A DNA stretch of 64,000 nucleotides from DATFVA01 sp963743325 (lineage in GTDB: Bacteria; Bacteroidota; Ignavibacteria; Ignavibacteriales; Ignavibacteriaceae), in the NCBI GenBank assembly GCA_963743325.1, contig CAVUOZ010000004.1, positions 372,001 through 436,000 on the forward strand. The letters are read 5' to 3'. Both the position numbers and the translations under genes were made by a program. The notes under the pieces were generated by a model, which was not told the origin of the DNA, searched no databases, and worked only from the letters and a program-made list of their open reading frames with translations. Positions within the stretch are counted from its first letter, which is position 1. Each line of letters opens with the position of its first letter. Positions 24,761-32,142 of this stretch are shown one piece after another.

Positions 24761-25849
24761 ATGCTAATTGACATTGAGACAGCTTCACCCCCGTATAATG
24801 TATCGCAGTTAAAAGCGGCTTCTGAACTGAAGAATCGAATGACGGGGAGCAATGCCGCGGGCAGGTTAATCGATATGGCGGCAGCACATTCAGGAATCGA
24901 ACAGCGTTATATTGTAATTCCCGATGCTGAAAGTAATGTAACAGAAAAATTTTATTCAAATAATGGAAATTATGTTTCGCCGGATACCAGGAAAAGGATG
25001 GAACTATATGAAAGGTGGTCGAAGGAATTATCTAAGACTGCAGTGCAAAAAGTAATTGAACATACAGGATTTAATCCAGGCGAATTAAGTAAGATTATTA
25101 CAATCAGCTGTACCGGGTTCTTTGCACCCGGTCTTGATTACTATCTTATTAATGAATTTAATTTTCCTCTTGATATTAAAAGAACCAACATTGGCTTTAT
25201 GGGTTGTGCAGCTTCATTAATTGGATTTGGATCTGTACTTGAGGCCATGAACAGTTCCAATACCAGTAATGTGCTTCTTATTTCGGTTGAACTCTGCAGC
25301 CTGCACCTTCAGACACAGCCAACAAGGGATAATATCCTTGCAAACATGATTTTTGCCGATGGGTGTGCCGTCGCGCTCTTTTCTGACTCAGATAAATACT
25401 ATTCAAATGTTAAGCTTGATCTGATAAAAACAGATTCGATTCTTTTCAGGAATTCATCTGAATTTATGGGATGGAAAATCGGGAATTATGGCTTTGAAAT
25501 GATACTGTCATCCGAACTGCCAAAAATTATTCTGAGTGAAGCAGCGCCTGCCCTCATAAATATTTTACAAAGGCAGGGGCTTGAGATCAGCTCAATAAAA
25601 CACTGGGCACTGCATCCCGGCGGCAGAGCCATACTTGACTCACTTCAGAAGGGACTGCAGTTATCAGATGATCAAATGAAAGCATCGAGGACTGTATTGA
25701 GCAAATACGGCAATTTATCATCAGCCTCAATTTTGTTCGTACTCAAAGAACTGATGAATTCAGGTGAAATTCAAAAGAATGAACTGTGCTGTGCTGCGGC
25801 TTTTGGTCCGGGATTAACGATGGAAGTCGCAATACTCAGGGGAAAGTAA
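24761..25849 (+). CDS. type III polyketide synthase (chalcone/stilbene synthase fold)
   Basis: A 362-residue ketosynthase-fold enzyme. The catalytic triad is complete: Cys149 in IGFMGCAASLIGFG, His285 in HWALHPGGRAILDSL and Asn318 in KYGNLSSASILFVL. ISCTGFFAPGLDYYL and FGPGLTMEVAILRG are also standard. Such enzymes extend an acyl-CoA starter with malonyl-CoA and cyclise the product to resorcinols, pyrones or related rings. I chose the ATG at 24761 because GAAGG lies five bases before it; a TTG at 24749 is in frame. It overlaps the next methyltransferase by one base (TAATG). The three-gene order PKS-methyltransferase-flavoprotein resembles the srsABC phenolic-lipid operon of Streptomyces, so a methylated, oxidised alkyl-resorcinol or quinone is a reasonable guess. 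Confidence 0.93.
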   Translation: MLIDIETASPPYNVSQLKAASELKNRMTGSNAAGRLIDMAAAHSGIEQRYIVIPDAESNVTEKFYSNNGNYVSPDTRKRMELYERWSKELSKTAVQKVIEHTGFNPGELSKIITISCTGFFAPGLDYYLINEFNFPLDIKRTNIGFMGCAASLIGFGSVLEAMNSSNTSNVLLISVELCSLHLQTQPTRDNILANMIFADGCAVALFSDSDKYYSNVKLDLIKTDSILFRNSSEFMGWKIGNYGFEMILSSELPKIILSEAAPALINILQRQGLEISSIKHWALHPGGRAILDSLQKGLQLSDDQMKASRTVLSKYGNLSSASILFVLKELMNSGEIQKNELCCAAAFGPGLTMEVAILRGK

Positions 25850-26535
25850 TGTTTATTCAGAGAAGCTATCAAAAAGAATTGATGGATGATTTCTCTCTCA
25901 ATGACAGGCGGATCAGCATAGCATTAAGAGAACTTCAGACAATTAATAAATTCCTTGGCGGTAATTCAGTGAGTAAAAAGGGAGTAAAATATTTTATTTA
26001 TGATAAGGATACCGAATTCAAAATATTGGATATCGGTGGAGGAGGGTCGGATATTTTATACAGTCTCAAGAGAGAGATTGATAATCTTAAAATTTATTCG
26101 GTTGATCTGAATAAATATTCCTGCCATTATCAGAAAGCAGAAAAAGGTAATAATAAAATCATCTGTGCCGATGCTTTTAAGCCTCCTTTCAGAGAAAAAT
26201 CGTTCGATTTGGTTCATACGTCCCTGTTTCTTCATCATTTTAATGAAGAGGAGATAGTTCAGCTGATTAAACATTTTATTGTTCTGGCCGGACGGGGAGT
26301 TATAATTAATGATCTAAGAAGAAATATTTTGGCTTATTCCGGAATAAAGATACTTACTTATCTTTTTTCAAAAAGTGAATTCGTGAAAAATGACGGGCCT
26401 CTCTCTGTTAAACGTGCGTTCAGTAAAAATGATCTCGTACAGGTCCTGCTAAAAATTGGGATTAAAGACTATATAATCAAAAGGAAATGGGCTTTCAGGT
26501 TTTTATTAATTATCCCGGTATCACAGAATGAATAA
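25849..26535 (+). CDS. SAM-dependent methyltransferase of the type III PKS operon
   Basis: A 228-residue protein. Motif I is FKILDIGGGGSDILYSLK, followed by IYSVDLNKYSC, FDLVHTSLFLHHFNEEEIV and VIINDLRRNILAYSGIKIL. The LHHF and INDLRR text is like that of small-molecule methyltransferases that act on polyketide or phenolic products. The ATG overlaps the PKS stop and the 3' end overlaps the flavoprotein start by eight bases, so the three are translationally coupled. It likely O- or C-methylates the PKS product. Confidence 0.85.
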   Translation: MFIQRSYQKELMDDFSLNDRRISIALRELQTINKFLGGNSVSKKGVKYFIYDKDTEFKILDIGGGGSDILYSLKREIDNLKIYSVDLNKYSCHYQKAEKGNNKIICADAFKPPFREKSFDLVHTSLFLHHFNEEEIVQLIKHFIVLAGRGVIINDLRRNILAYSGIKILTYLFSKSEFVKNDGPLSVKRAFSKNDLVQVLLKIGIKDYIIKRKWAFRFLLIIPVSQNE

Positions 26536-27661
26536 GACTGATTATGATGTTGTTATTGTTGGCGGAGGACCTGCCGGATCAGTGGCCGGAATAAATCTGG
26601 CAGGAAGAGGTTTTAGAACAGTCATTATAGAAAGAAAAATATTTCCCAGGGAAACACTGTGCGGTGAATTTTTATCAGTCGAAGTGATAAATCATTTAAA
26701 GGTTCTGGGTTTATTTGAAAAGTTTCTTTCATTAAATCCCAACCGGATTTCATCATTTCAGTTTATTACTAAAAGAAAAAGTTTTAGCACTGACTTGCCG
26801 TTCGAAGGGTATTCTCTTAAGCGCTCCATATTTGACAATTTTCTCTTAACTGAGGCACAAAAAGCAGGGACAGAAATTATTCAGCCCGCTGAGGTTAAAG
26901 AGATTATAGGGGAAAAAGGTAAATTCTTAACTCAGTTGAAATCGGATGGAAAAATTCTCAATATCTCATCCAGGTTCGTAATAGGAGCTTTCGGGAAAAG
27001 TAATTTTCTTGATAAGAAACTGAACAGGGAATTTTCGCGTGTACATTCAGGCTATGACGGAATAAAATTTCACATTGGGAAAGAATTACTGTCGGACATT
27101 AAGGATTCATGTATCTATATCTTTTCAGGTAATAAAATTTATTGCGGAATAAATACAGTCAGCAGGGAGGAAGCAGCTGTATGTTTCCTGAGTATGAAGA
27201 GTGCAGGAAATAGGTCTGCTCTGATTCATTTCGAAGAATTAATGGAAGAGAACAAACATTTCGCAGTTTTTTTTAATAATCAGACTCCTGATCTTAAAAA
27301 ACTTGATATTTATGGGGCAGGTAATATTTATTTTGGCAGCAAAGAACTTATTAAAGATGGGATCATAATGATCGGGGATGCTGCAAAAGTGATTGCTCCG
27401 CTTGCAGGGGACGGGATTGGTATGGCTTTTCAGTCTGCGAAAATTGCGGCGGATATTATTATAAAATATAGTAGTGAAGAAATAAACTCTGCTGAAATTG
27501 AGCATTTATACAAATCGAAGTGGAAAAATCAATTTTCAGAAAGAACAAGAGTAGCCCGAATAGCACAGAGCATCATCCTCCAGACTCATTATCTGAATCT
27601 GATTCCGGGCTGGGCAATTCAAAGCTTAATTCCGTCGATTATATCAGCTACCAGGAATTGA
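26528..27661 (+). CDS. FAD-dependent oxidoreductase (geranylgeranyl-reductase/monooxygenase group)
   Basis: A 377-residue flavoprotein. The dinucleotide site is VIVGGGPAGSVAGINLAGRG near residue 8-27, followed by the FPRETLCGEFLS segment typical of the geranylgeranyl-reductase-like and flavin-monooxygenase group, and the second FAD motif MIGDAAKVIAPLAGDGIGMAFQSAKIA. It has no long hydrophobic anchor. In the PKS operon it most likely hydroxylates or otherwise oxidises the aromatic polyketide, as SrsC does in Streptomyces; a reductase role is the alternative. Overlap with the previous gene indicates translational coupling. Confidence 0.85.
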   Translation: MNKTDYDVVIVGGGPAGSVAGINLAGRGFRTVIIERKIFPRETLCGEFLSVEVINHLKVLGLFEKFLSLNPNRISSFQFITKRKSFSTDLPFEGYSLKRSIFDNFLLTEAQKAGTEIIQPAEVKEIIGEKGKFLTQLKSDGKILNISSRFVIGAFGKSNFLDKKLNREFSRVHSGYDGIKFHIGKELLSDIKDSCIYIFSGNKIYCGINTVSREEAAVCFLSMKSAGNRSALIHFEELMEENKHFAVFFNNQTPDLKKLDIYGAGNIYFGSKELIKDGIIMIGDAAKVIAPLAGDGIGMAFQSAKIAADIIIKYSSEEINSAEIEHLYKSKWKNQFSERTRVARIAQSIILQTHYLNLIPGWAIQSLIPSIISATRN

Positions 27662-27686
27662 TGTTATTTCTTTCGATTCCATTAAG

Positions 27687-27694
27687 TATCTTTG
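27687..27694 (+). promoter_or_regulatory. possible -7 element (TATCTTTG) upstream of GroES-like gene
   Basis: TATCTTTG fits TAnnTTTG and lies 26 bases before the ATG, in the 58-base gap after the FAD oxidoreductase. A TTG at the consensus spacing is not evident. Confidence 0.3.
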
Positions 27695-27719
27695 TAGTAG
27701 AATTTAGATTTTTTTTAAG

Positions 27720-28094
27720 ATGGTATTTCACTTGCAGAATATTGATAAATTCATAGTAGTTGGAGACAGGGTACTTGTCAGACCGACTGAGGAATCTCAG
27801 AGAACTGCATCAGGATTGTATCTGCCCCCGGGAATATCCGAAAAAGATAAAATTCAGAGCGGGTATGTTATGAAAGTCGGACCGGGTTACCCTACCGGTA
27901 CTAATGCAGATGATGAACCCTGGAAGGAATCTAAAGAGACTGTGAAGTATATTCCGCTTCAGGCTAAAGAAGGGGATCTTGCAATCTTTCTGCGTAAAGA
28001 GGCTTTTGAAATTGAGTTTGAAAAAGAGAAGCTTCTGATTGTTCCTCAATCAGCACTTCTTTTACTTATTCGTGATGATCTGATTGGTTTTTGA
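27720..28094 (+). CDS. GroES-family (Cpn10-like) protein
   Basis: A 124-residue protein with the Cpn10 fold text FIVVGDRVLVRPTEES, SGLYLPPGISEKDKIQSGYVMKVGPG and a C-terminal FEIEFEKEKLLIVPQSALLLLIRDD. True GroES is about 95 residues with a mobile loop; here the loop region is replaced by an insertion (TGTNADDEPWKESKETVKYIPLQ) and no groEL is adjacent. It is therefore a divergent GroES relative and may be a stand-alone chaperone-like protein. The start is the only ATG in a suitable position and has no clear ribosome site. Confidence 0.8.
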   Translation: MVFHLQNIDKFIVVGDRVLVRPTEESQRTASGLYLPPGISEKDKIQSGYVMKVGPGYPTGTNADDEPWKESKETVKYIPLQAKEGDLAIFLRKEAFEIEFEKEKLLIVPQSALLLLIRDDLIGF

Positions 28095-28105
28095 AGGCAC
28101 TCAAC

Positions 28106-28291
28106 TCATCTTATACTTATGAAAGTTATTACTGCTACTAATACAAGTAATATTACTAACAATTTTCTGCCATTAATTTTCGGGTACCTGTTTTTTTTAG
28201 TTTGATGACTTTCAGACTGGTGGCTTACCCAATCTCCCTTTTCGATTGACCATTTATTACCATTTTTATCAAAGTAATCCATATAGAGCAT
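28106..28291 (-). CDS. small membrane protein of unknown function
   Basis: A 61-residue protein: a polar N-terminal half (MDYFDKNGNKWSIEKGDWVSHQ) and one C-terminal helix (KLLVILLVLVAVITFISI) ending in a single arginine. GAGGA about ten bases upstream of the ATG supports translation. The layout suggests a tail-anchored protein. It is convergent with the GroES-like gene. No family is recognised. Confidence 0.55.
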   Translation of the reverse strand: MLYMDYFDKNGNKWSIEKGDWVSHQSESHQTKKNRYPKINGRKLLVILLVLVAVITFISIR

Positions 28292-28344
28292 AAATTATCG
28301 TTCCTCGGAAAAGAAATCTGCATCAACTGTTCAAATATTGGGCC

Positions 28345-28361
28345 CCTCTAATTATTAGAGG
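28345..28361. repeat. short inverted repeat
   Basis: cctctaa-tta-ttagagg, a 7-bp stem with 3-base loop in the gap between the small membrane protein and the pilin-like operon. There is no T-run to make it a terminator. Confidence 0.3.
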
Positions 28362-28492
28362 ATCGGATAATATTGAAATATAATCTTGGTAATTGTAGAA
28401 AGAATTACCTCCCATAGAATAAAAATAACAATTATTAATGAAAATTAAAAAATTCTCCTTGAAAGTCAGGAACAGCATTTTAATTTATATTA

Positions 28493-28527
28493 TTACCAAT
28501 TACCAATTACCAATTACCAATTGCCAA
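28493..28527. repeat. five tandem 7-bp repeats (TTACCAA)
   Basis: Four exact ttaccaa units and one ttgccaa, directly head to tail. It lies in the 435-base gap 28292-28726, about 200 bases upstream of the pilin-like operon. The rest of that gap is AT-rich and shows no gene I believe in. Confidence 0.85.
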
Positions 28528-28726
28528 TCTATCAGCATCGCATTACGCCTTTTTTTTCCGTCTTTTTTGTCAGGTAAATTGTCTCATATTTGGGCAATTA
28601 TTACAGGAACAAAGTTATTAACTGTTTGTATTAACACGAATTAAGATATAATATATGAATGCTAAGTTGGCATATAACTTGTTCCTTTTTAGGGGATTAA
28701 TATTTAAACATTACAGGTTTGTAACA

Positions 28727-29215
28727 ATGAATACCGGACAAATGATGCTCGCTATCTGTGCTATGGCTTTATTATCTGTTGTAGTTCTGAGGGTTAATAA
28801 TAACTTTCTGACGACAAACGGCATAATGATGGAATCAAAATTTGGAGTACTTGCAACTTCGCTGGCTCAATCTGTAATAGAAGAAGCAAATAATAAAGCG
28901 TTTGATGAAAAATCAATCGGAAATCCGATAATAAACACAGGTTCTTTCACACCTGCAGATAGTTTGGGCCCAGATGATGAGGTTTACCCTAATTTTGATG
29001 ATTTTGATGATTATAATGGATATACAAAAGATGTTACAAATCTTCCATCAGCCAATTATCATATTTCCTGTGTGGTAAATTATATAAATTCTGCAAATCC
29101 TGATGTAATTTCACTAACCCGGCAATGGAGTAAAAAAATAACAGTCACCGTAACAAGCATATCTTCACCGGATAGTGTTAAACTTTCAGCCGTATTCAGT
29201 TATTGGTTTTTCTAA
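28727..29215 (+). CDS. PilV-like membrane-anchored pilin-type protein
   Basis: A 162-residue protein with one N-terminal hydrophobic helix (GQMMLAICAMALLSVVVL) followed by a Ser/Asn/Asp-rich extracytoplasmic domain ending AVFSYWFF. I chose the ATG at 28727 because it puts the helix at the N-terminus as in the two genes downstream; an ATG at 28655 would add 24 residues and neither site has a strong ribosome sequence. The fold of a long hydrophobic helix plus beta-rich domain, and its place before a PilW-like gene, suggest a minor-pilin role. There is no prepilin G|FxxxE site, so this is a divergent member or not a pilin. Confidence 0.6.
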   Translation: MNTGQMMLAICAMALLSVVVLRVNNNFLTTNGIMMESKFGVLATSLAQSVIEEANNKAFDEKSIGNPIINTGSFTPADSLGPDDEVYPNFDDFDDYNGYTKDVTNLPSANYHISCVVNYINSANPDVISLTRQWSKKITVTVTSISSPDSVKLSAVFSYWFF

Positions 29216-29226
29216 CAGGAGGTTAA

Positions 29227-29844
29227 ATGGGCTTTAGTACAATTATGGACATACTCGGATCGATTGTAATAGGAGGATTTCTTTTAATTCTTCTTGGACG
29301 AGTTAATGATTCAGCAGTTAGCAACATTTATAATAACAGCGAAGAATTAATTCTCCAGCAAAATATGGTTACTGTAGCTTCTATAATTGAAAATGATTTT
29401 AGAAGAATGGGTTATTGTAAAAACTATGGTTTACTTCCCAAGACGAATGTCATTGTTTCAGCTACTGATACAAGCATAGCATTTAAAACAGATGTTTACG
29501 ATCAGGGCAATGTTGATATCCTGAAATATTATCTTGGTTCCACTTCAGAATTGACTTCAACCCCAAATCCCCGTGACAGATTTTTATACAGGGTAGTTAA
29601 TAACGACGCTCCTGCTGAAGTAAATTTAGGTGTTACACAGTTTAAGCTGGTTTTCTTCGATGTTTATGGTGATACATTACACTTCCCGATAGCAGACCTG
29701 AGCTTAATATCTTCAATGGAAATAAATTTAGCTGTTGAAAACGTTGTTGGATATGGAGATGAGAATGAAGGTGGGGGAAATATGTATTCAACCGCTTTTT
29801 GGCGGCAGATCAGATTAGCCGCAATGAATTTACAAAAAAGATGA
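29227..29844 (+). CDS. PilW-like minor pilin-type protein
   Basis: A 205-residue protein. It begins MGFSTIMD followed by a hydrophobic helix (ILGSIVIGGFLLILLG); a Gly-Phe pair stands where a prepilin peptidase would cut, but glutamate at +5 is absent. The segment IENDFRRMGYCKN recalls the D-x-R-x-x-GY-x-x-C region of PilW proteins. A strong AGGAGG site precedes the ATG, 11 bases after the previous stop. It is probably an inner-membrane-anchored subunit of a type IV pilus-like or secretion apparatus. A distant relationship is inferred and needs profile searches. Confidence 0.6.
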   Translation: MGFSTIMDILGSIVIGGFLLILLGRVNDSAVSNIYNNSEELILQQNMVTVASIIENDFRRMGYCKNYGLLPKTNVIVSATDTSIAFKTDVYDQGNVDILKYYLGSTSELTSTPNPRDRFLYRVVNNDAPAEVNLGVTQFKLVFFDVYGDTLHFPIADLSLISSMEINLAVENVVGYGDENEGGGNMYSTAFWRQIRLAAMNLQKR

Positions 29845-29854
29845 GAGGTTAAAA

Positions 29855-31159
29855 ATGGTTGGTAAAGCTTCACTATTTTTAGTAATGGGTTTCAGTTTAA
29901 TTTTCCTAGTTTTCGGTCATAATTTTAATACTATGTCCAGCGGCTCAGTCGAGAATTTTACTGACTATTATTCAGATAATGTTTCACGCAATCTTGCGGC
30001 AAGCGGAGCAAATATGGCCGCTAATGCAATGTTCCTGGATAATGAATGGACAACGGGATACTCTGATCTCCATATGGATGGAGGAGTCTTGAATGTAGGT
30101 GTCGTGACCGTTAATGCCGGGCAACATATCAAAAAGATTGTATCTAACGCAACATACAGTGGTACTACCCACACAGTTGAGGTAATACTCGCTCCAAGCA
30201 GGTTTTCAAAATTTGCATATTATTCAGAAAATGAAGGTAACAATATTAGATGGACAGGTAAAGATACTGTTTTTGGTCCATTCCATACGCAGGATAATCT
30301 GCTGTGCGATAATCATCCTGTTTTCGGAGTTACAGGATATAGAACCACTATAAAAGGCAAATTAGTCTATGCCGATTACTATAGTGTATACGGACTTAAT
30401 GACCCAACAAGTAAATCACCTAAATCTCAGCGGGATGCTTATACTCAAAGCAAGGCTGCTGATAAACCGGAATTCCATGGTTCTTTTGATGCCGGCGTTG
30501 ATGAGCCATTGCCATTAAATGGTTTGGATCCGCTTAGAGTGGCTGCAGCAGACGATGGGCTCGTGATCAATAAGACCACACCAAATGATACGGCTTATAT
30601 CACATTTGTGAATGATAGTGTAAAAATTAAAATGGGTTACAAGAAGGCAATAACTACTTATTTAACTTCTCAGGCTGCCCATAATGGTGTAATCTATGCA
30701 TCAGGAATGGATATTAGATTAAAAGGTACAGTAGCCGGACAGTATTCTGTGGTTGGAGATAAAAATATTTATCTCGATGATGATATTAAATATAAAACTG
30801 ATCCCAAGAAATACCCCACTTCCATGGATCTGCTTGGGGTACTGGCACAAAAAAATATTCTTATTACAGATGATAAACATGGTAATAATCCCACCAAGAA
30901 TCTTGTGATTGATGCAGCTTTATATGTTCAGGAAGGGGGGTTTGGTGCACAAAATTATGATACAAGAAGCATAGATGGTAACATAAATTTATTAGGCGGG
31001 ATCACTCAAAATATAAGACAGGCAGTTGGAACTTATTCCGGTACAACAATGAAAACGGGGTTTAACAAGCTATACCGGTATGATGAACGTTTAATGTATA
31101 TGTACCCGCCATTTTTCCCTACTTGCGGTGGTTTTCAGATTATGTCCTGGAAAGAATAG
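29855..31159 (+). CDS. PilX-like membrane-anchored protein, large extracytoplasmic domain
   Basis: A 434-residue protein with an N-terminal helix (ASLFLVMGFSLIFLVFG) resembling the PilX start, then a long domain with repeated beta-strand-like text (VEVILAPSRFSKFAYYSENEG, NNIRWTGKDTVFGPFHTQDNLLCD, GVIYASGMDIRLKGTVAGQYSVVGDKNIYL, DLLGVLAQKNILIT, SIDGNINLLGGI). It ends GGFQIMSWKE. The beta-helix-like pattern of short G/N-rich strands is unusual for a pilin. GAGAGG precedes the ATG, ten bases after the previous gene. Third gene of a pilV-pilW-pilX-like order. A decayed relative of its 3' end lies downstream at 31806-31853. Confidence 0.6.
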   Translation: MVGKASLFLVMGFSLIFLVFGHNFNTMSSGSVENFTDYYSDNVSRNLAASGANMAANAMFLDNEWTTGYSDLHMDGGVLNVGVVTVNAGQHIKKIVSNATYSGTTHTVEVILAPSRFSKFAYYSENEGNNIRWTGKDTVFGPFHTQDNLLCDNHPVFGVTGYRTTIKGKLVYADYYSVYGLNDPTSKSPKSQRDAYTQSKAADKPEFHGSFDAGVDEPLPLNGLDPLRVAAADDGLVINKTTPNDTAYITFVNDSVKIKMGYKKAITTYLTSQAAHNGVIYASGMDIRLKGTVAGQYSVVGDKNIYLDDDIKYKTDPKKYPTSMDLLGVLAQKNILITDDKHGNNPTKNLVIDAALYVQEGGFGAQNYDTRSIDGNINLLGGITQNIRQAVGTYSGTTMKTGFNKLYRYDERLMYMYPPFFPTCGGFQIMSWKE

Positions 31160-31191
31160 TAATTTAATTTATTTTCCTTAACACAAAATTA

Positions 31192-31214
31192 AAAGCCCGC
31201 TATTAGCGGGCTTT
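31192..31214 (+). terminator. rho-independent-type terminator of the pilin-like operon
   Basis: Stem aaagcccgc / gcgggcttt with loop tatta, 33 bases after the stop of the PilX-like gene. A short T-stretch follows. Confidence 0.8.
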
Positions 31215-31306
31215 ATGTTTTATAAAATAAATTCACTTATTTCTATTTAATCCTTCCCGGCTATAGTAAAATTGTGATTATCGATAAGGGACAGCACAGA
31301 ATTTCA

Positions 31307-31486
31307 TTAAGTTTCAAGGTAATTTATACACCAAGTGTAAGTTAACCTTCTGGTCCAGTATGCGGAAATACCGCTAAATCTGTTTCTTCCAAGTTCCAGT
31401 TCTATTTTTGGCTCACGTGACACTGCACATCGGCTTACATAGTCATCCATTTGCTTACTTAGTTCATCAGCAGATTCATACACCAC
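31307..31486 (-). other. 59-codon open frame of uncertain status in decayed region
   Basis: A GTG-initiated frame (MVYESADELSKQMDD, ends TWCINYLET) uninterrupted for 180 bases on the minus strand inside the roughly 980-base gap between the pilin-like operon and the broken response regulator. No ribosome site or family is recognised. It may be a gene remnant or chance. Confidence 0.15.
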
Positions 31487-31639
31487 TAAATTTTTGAATT
31501 CATAGTAAAATTAAAAGATGCGATTTTGATAAAAAATATTCTTAATACAAATTTAGACCGCATAAAAATTTAAGAGATCAGGAGTCATGAAATATATTTC
31601 AATAAATTCATTATTCGACTTATACACAAAATAAGTTTT

Positions 31640-31763
31640 TACTAATTGTCCTTAATGGCAATGTTACATATTCAGTTATAGATGATGATGGGAGGGTTCA
31701 GGACTTATAGCAGGATTTGGACGGGCGAAGCACAGAGTTGAAATATTTGACTGGTATGAATAA
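31640..31763 (+). pseudogene. frameshifted 3' remnant of a secreted/pilin-type gene
   Basis: Two frames read like one protein: LNGNVTYSVIDDDG in one frame up to about 31690, then GSGLIAGFGRAKHRVEIFDWYE ending in TAA at 31763 in another. The beta-strand pattern is like that of pilin-type C-termini, such as the TYSGTTHTVEV segment of the PilX-like protein upstream. No intact start is found. Confidence 0.4.
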
Positions 31764-31805
31764 ATTAAAATCTGTTTGTCCGTTGTGCAGATTGAAAACA
31801 ATTGC

Positions 31806-31853
31806 TTCCATACATGAGGTGGTCTTCAGATAACCTCCTGGAAAGAATAATAG
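31806..31853 (+). pseudogene. decayed copy of the 3' end of the PilX-like gene
   Basis: Codons read F-H-T-stop-GGLQITSWKE-stop-stop, matching FPTCGGFQIMSWKE at the end of the gene at 29855-31159. The TGC codon has become TGA and the reading frame ends with the same SWKE-stop. This is direct evidence for a former paralogue immediately downstream of the intact operon. Confidence 0.55.
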
Positions 31854-31883
31854 TTAAAATCTGATTAATTGACTCAAAATTAA

Positions 31884-32003
31884 AGAGACTGTCTCATAAG
31901 ACTAATTTTGTCAGGTTGAGCTTGTCGAAACCAGTTAATTTAGTTTAATCCACACTTCGACGGGCTCAATGTGACAGTAAAAATTACTTTTGAGACAGCC
32001 TCT
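31884..32003. repeat. 120-bp imperfect palindromic element
   Basis: Outer arms 31884-31896 (agagactgtctca) and 31991-32003 (tgagacagcctct) match 12 of 13. Inner arms (gtcaggttgagcttgtcgaa and ttcgacgggctcaatgtgac) pair partly. Size and symmetry resemble a REP/MITE-like non-coding element. It separates the decayed pilin region from the broken regulator gene. Confidence 0.65.
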
Positions 32004-32142
32004 TATAGTTTAACAGCTAATATTCACTCAATCTCCATTTTCTTCTACATGTGTATAAATGTTTTAACAAAATGACAGGATGAGCCAGTTTTGGTGTCAT
32101 TTTTGACGTTGAGATTGGAAAAATTTACTTATGGAATTAGGA

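Noticed and set aside
28438..28644. 68-codon plus-strand open frame upstream of the pilin-like operon
   Set aside because: It runs through the TTACCAA tandem repeat, has no ribosome site, and the translated text (NYQLPITNCQ) is just the repeat read in frame.
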